Shown here piece by piece: positions 60,319-64,000 of a DNA stretch of 64,000 bases (its first letter is position 1; the number at the start of each line of letters is the position of its first letter). Both the position numbers and the translations under genes were made by a program. Source of the DNA: Chrysoperla carnea (lineage: Eukaryota; Arthropoda; Insecta; Neuroptera; Chrysopidae); contig NC_058337.1 in NCBI RefSeq assembly GCF_905475395.1, positions 105,332,368 through 105,396,367 on the forward strand, read 5' to 3'. The notes beneath the pieces were generated by a model. It had not been told where the DNA came from and searched no databases. It worked only from the letters and a program-made list of their open reading frames with translations.

Positions 60319-60352
60319 TTAAATTACAAATGTTATTTCTGTTTTACTTGAA

Positions 60353-60358
60353 AATAAA
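60353..60358 (+). promoter_or_regulatory. Poly(A) signal of cGLR copy 3
   Basis: AATAAA 35 bp after the TGA stop, giving a very short 3' UTR if used. Confidence 0.55.
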
Positions 60359-60458
60359 TGCACTTGCATAGTCGGTTGATTGATTGTCTTCTAGTAGATT
60401 TTGACTTTATGAAAATGCTGTCTCTGATAATAATAAAAATATAGCCTAAGAGGGACAT

Positions 60459-61345
60459 GCAAGTTTTACTCTCGAGCAGGTTGGAGAGGTTTCTGTTCCG
60501 GAAAATAAAGATTCAAGGTTACTCTAACAAATGCTGGAACCTCAGCCAGGCAACCGGGGATCGTAGGTCTTAGCGGAGTGCCAAACATGCAATTAACATC
60601 ATAATGTTAAAAGAAATGTTAAAAACAATTTGCTAAAGCATCAGCCAGGTAACATTAAGTCTGAGTGAAAACCCTTTAGCTCCATCTTTTGATTTAAATA
60701 CATGTTACAAATATAATAAATATAATTTATAAGATTATTGAGTAATAAAAACAAATAATAAGCCGGTTTCGAACGCTGGCCTCGAGTATCGGAGTCTAGT
60801 GGTCGACCACTAAACTACCGGGTCTCTGTGTGAAAGTATAATATTTTATAATATTTTAGTTATAGTATGACATGGAGGTTTTTATTTGTTGAAACGTAAC
60901 TCTCTATCTTCATTAACTTATATCTCCCTCTCAACTTGATCACACTTTTCGTAACACGCTTGATCTCTTTCTATCTTTACTAACTTATATCTCCCTTTCA
61001 ACTTTCATACATTTTCCAGTTTACTCCCCAAGTCAAGCGTGCCTAAAGACGCTTTAACTAAACTCTATTATTTAACTGTTTGTATACACATGAGTAGAGA
61101 CATGAGTTTGAAATTATATTAATATAGCTATTTCTTATTAACTACAATAGTCTAACTATAGTTGTTTCTGTTCAATAATATAATGTTTTAAATTTCCATT
61201 ATTATATGTCAACAATGAAACGGTCAATAATTTTTTTTTTTTTTGTAGAATGTTCCGAAATTTGTTAGAGCAACCTTGAATCTTTATTTTTCGCAACAGA
61301 AAACTCACCAACCTATTCAAGAGTAAAACTTGCATGCGCACTTCT
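60459..61345. repeat. Inverted-repeat-bounded interval with tRNA-like (SINE-type) boxes
   Basis: About 85 bp at 60459-60543 ('catgcaagttttactct' to 'ctaacaaatg.tggaac') recurs inverted at about 61252-61340 with close to 90 per cent identity. Between them, on the - strand, an A-box-like TAGTTTAGTGG (plus strand 60807-60817) is followed 32 bp later by a B-box GTTCGAAAC (60766-60774), as in a tRNA or tRNA-derived SINE. The acceptor and T stems do not pair well enough for a working tRNA. Another direct duplication ('taacttatatctccct') lies at about 60915-61000. It may be a SINE nested in a foldback element. Confidence 0.5.
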
Positions 61346-62417
61346 TGCTCTAATAGCGGAATAAAATAGGACAAACGGAGAAGGGGAGAAAAGAGACAAG
61401 CATCTGAATATTAAAATTATATAACCTTCAAACGTAAAAGTTTAATAAATTATGTTCGAATTTCGAACGATTTCTATCTAAAATTTAAAACATTTTTCGT
61501 ACATAATTAGTCTCTAGGAATAACCTAAAATTAATTTTATAAATGTTTTAATAATAATATTTTATTACTAATTTTTTAAAGAAATGTCTATTTTAATAAT
61601 TAATAAAAAAATTGTACTTTTTATAAAATAAATTGTATTTTTATATCAATTCGTTTCCAACAATAAATTAAGGAAAACATGCAGTAACCACATTTATAAT
61701 ATATAATCACAGTTCAAGATTAGAGCCACGTTCGCTTGGTGTTTGAATCCTTAATTCTGCTCAAAAGTGAATCTTAAATTATATACTCTGCTGTTAGAGT
61801 TGAGTTGGGAAAGTAGTTTTTACATTTACTCTCTTCCAAATTACTCATTTATTGACGAGCGAAAGAGATTTAAAAAAATGTTTTACGTATCTCCAACGCA
61901 TGATTTTCATTCGATTAAACTCAATAATGACATATTTTTAAGTCGCATTTCCTCCGAAGCGTTTTCCGAAAAAATATTTTAAGCAAAATTGTTAGTCTTA
62001 TCAACTTTCTATAGGTAGAGTATCAACTTTCTAACTTAATGTGTTATTCTTTCCTTTACCGTTTAGGATCTAAATTGGTTCTAAAAGAAACCCAAAGAAC
62101 TAAATCCAATTAGATCCAGATCCAGAAGTTATTTTTTGATTGGTTAACTACAAAACGAGATATTTGGATGTATACATTAAAATGGCCCACCCTGTATATG
62201 ATTGCTTTTGATACCATATTTAAGTTCAGTGTAACAATATCAACAATAATATTAGTTGATATATTTCGAGTTCAGTGAATTGATTAAATGTCATTTGCAG
62301 TTATTCGACATTAGTTGAAAGAGTTGTCACGTAATCTAATTTAAAATTTCAATTTTTTAATTGAAAATCCAATTATTTTATAGTAAAATAATTGTACCAG
62401 AACAGCACTGACGAACA

Positions 62418-63947
62418 ATGTCTCATCAAACAGGCATTAAAGGTTTATTAATTTATTTTTTAAATACATTTATTTACAATATAATTCTAATAATAGGGTT
62501 AATTTTTCAGCAAACGATTCGTTAAAGAAGTTTTTTGGAAAGTGCCGTGAAGGAAAAATACGTGTTTTTAAAATATCAATAGAAAATGGTAATTAAGAAT
62601 AAAATGATGAATTTTTTTCATTAAATTTTTTTAACTATTGTTATACTTTTAGAGGAATTGACATTGTCGGCATACAAGGATGTCAAAAGTACGTGGGAGA
62701 AAGATTATGATAAGAAAATTAAACCATTGGTTGAAGAAAATAAGCCATGTTATATATTTTACAGGTATGTGTGTTAAATCTTTCTTTATTGAAAAATAAT
62801 TTTTCCTTAGTTTACGATAAGAAAATTAAATTAAAAGAATTTTTCCTTGTAACATAAAATGACAAATAAATTGTTCTGGAAAAACAAATTAACTGATAGA
62901 TAATTTTCGAAAAAACTCATTACGCTCCGTTTTTATATTTACATTGTATGTCAAATTTCACAAATATATCGAGAATAATTGTCAAAATTAATAAAAACTG
63001 TTAATGATTCGGGAGGTGTACGAGAAAAATCTGTAGGGACACTTTAATATCGATCAATTTGCCATTTCGTCTTAAGTTTCAATCTAGTATTTCTGATCAG
63101 GAGGAGATATAATCGTTCAAATTTAAAATACGTTTTAGACAGATTTTATAATCTCTCTTGAAATATTTTTGCCCGTGTCTCCTGGACTATAACTATTAAT
63201 TCTACATCGAAAAACTTTTAAAAACTCTTCTACTCAAAACCATTGTCTTTTATGTGCTGTCGTCATAAGATCCCCTATAAACATTTAAAAGGCCCGTTCT
63301 CATTATACTTTAATTATAAAATTTGTAATTAGAGCACCATAAGAATACTAGTTCAGCCAGAGTAGTAGATTTCTGCAACCTCTTACGTTTTATTTATTGA
63401 ATTAAAACGTAAATATTTTTGTTATTATTGTAGATTAGATACAAAAAATGCTTCTGGATACGAATGGCTATTAATTAGTTGGATACCGGATACAGCGACA
63501 GTCCGCGAAAAAATGTTATACGCATCCACAAAAGCAACATTAAAGCAAGAATTTGGTACTGGGTATATTAAGGAAGAAATTCATGGAACTACATTGGTAA
63601 ATTCAATTTTTAGGATTCCGTCATCAAACATGAAAAACAGAACCCTTCTTGAAGAGAGTTCTTTTACTTGAAACTTAACGAGGAGAATACATTTCTGTTT
63701 TAGGACGATGTTACATTAAGTGGATATCAACGTTACAAAACATCAGCCAAAGCACCGGCTCCATTAACTAGTCGTGAAGAAGAGTTACAAGAATTACGTA
63801 AATCTGAATTAAGTTCATGTACTGATTATAGTGTAGATAGTCGTCAACAAACCCTTGGCGGTGTTTCATTTCCAATGACTGAATCAGCAAAACAAGCAAT
63901 TTTAGATATGGCACGAGGATCTTATGACTATTTACAATTTCGCATCG
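62418..63947 (+). CDS. twf: Twinfilin (3' partial)
   Basis: Exons: 62418-62442, 62511-62588, 62653-62764, 63434-63596 and 63704-63947, the last ending at a GT donor (CGC ATC G|gtaatt), so the gene continues beyond the window. 207 residues are visible out of the roughly 340 usual for the family. Residues from about 9 form the first ADF-H (cofilin-like) domain, with [18 protein letters not shown] at its start, then [29 protein letters not shown], the actin-binding long-helix region. The linker and the start of the second ADF-H domain ([15 protein letters not shown]) follow. Twinfilin binds actin monomers and caps barbed ends. The start is chosen because MSHQTG leads directly into the ADF-H domain, as in other insects. 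Confidence 0.95.
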
Positions 63948-64000
63948 GTAATTATATTTTTAGTAATACTAAACACTCTAACGAAGGTCACGGGAAAGGT

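Larger units (their letters stand above)
60319..62417. other. Intergenic region between cGLR copy 3 and twinfilin
   Basis: 2.1 kb. It holds the copy 3 poly(A) signal, an interval bounded by inverted repeats with RNA polymerase III-like boxes (60459-61345), and the twinfilin promoter region. No gene supported. A 71-residue open frame at 61767-61982 has no recognisable content. Confidence 0.65.

Noticed and set aside
60756-60830. Functional tRNA gene on the - strand
   Set aside because: A and B boxes are present but the acceptor stem does not pair and the T stem is poor. It is more likely a SINE or tRNA relic.

Overview
The window is AT-rich, intron-rich eukaryotic DNA from an insect. The evidence is GT..AG-spliced genes with insect-type products, many small inverted-repeat and TIR elements, and no bacterial gene organisation. 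One hint at lineage is a near-intact terminal segment of a Himar1-type (irritans subfamily) mariner at 6272-6790. Such elements are known from horn fly and from green lacewings (Chrysoperla), so a neuropteran is plausible, but mariners move between species and this does not settle the order.

Layout: 1-5660 holds no recognisable gene, only dispersed and foldback repeats. A secreted-type pancreatic lipase/PLAT gene (+ strand, six visible exons, 5' end not found) spans 5661-13029. After a repeat-containing gap, the complete dynactin large subunit p150-Glued gene lies on the - strand (17972-33066, ten exons, 1279 residues). It has one 9.9 kb intron that separates the CAP-Gly exons from the coiled-coil exons and is filled with repeats. 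Just upstream of it is the wreck of a C2H2 zinc-finger gene (33850-34330, - strand).

From 37434 to 60318 the window holds the most interesting locus: three tandem, same-orientation genes encoding cGAS-like receptors (cGLR, Mab21/OAS-fold nucleotidyltransferases). All three keep the GS motif and the three catalytic aspartates, and exons 1-7 have nearly identical boundaries. They differ in what follows the conserved core. Copy 1 appears to run into a tail of five roughly 32-residue Asn/Ser/Glu/Lys-rich repeats. Copies 2 and 3 each end in a single hydrophobic segment with a short polar/basic end, the layout of a tail-anchored membrane protein. Copy 2 also has a Glu/Asp-rich tandem insertion next to the third catalytic strand. 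A 35-bp block upstream of all three starts is conserved without gaps (28/35 invariant). It carries an AP-1-like TGAGTCA in copies 1 and 3, which suggests a shared regulatory module.

The window closes with the first five exons of twinfilin (+, from 62418), running off the end. The genes do not form one pathway: the lipase, dynactin and twinfilin are ordinary metabolic and cytoskeletal genes, while the cGLR array is a candidate innate-immune receptor cluster that has expanded and diversified between conserved neighbours.
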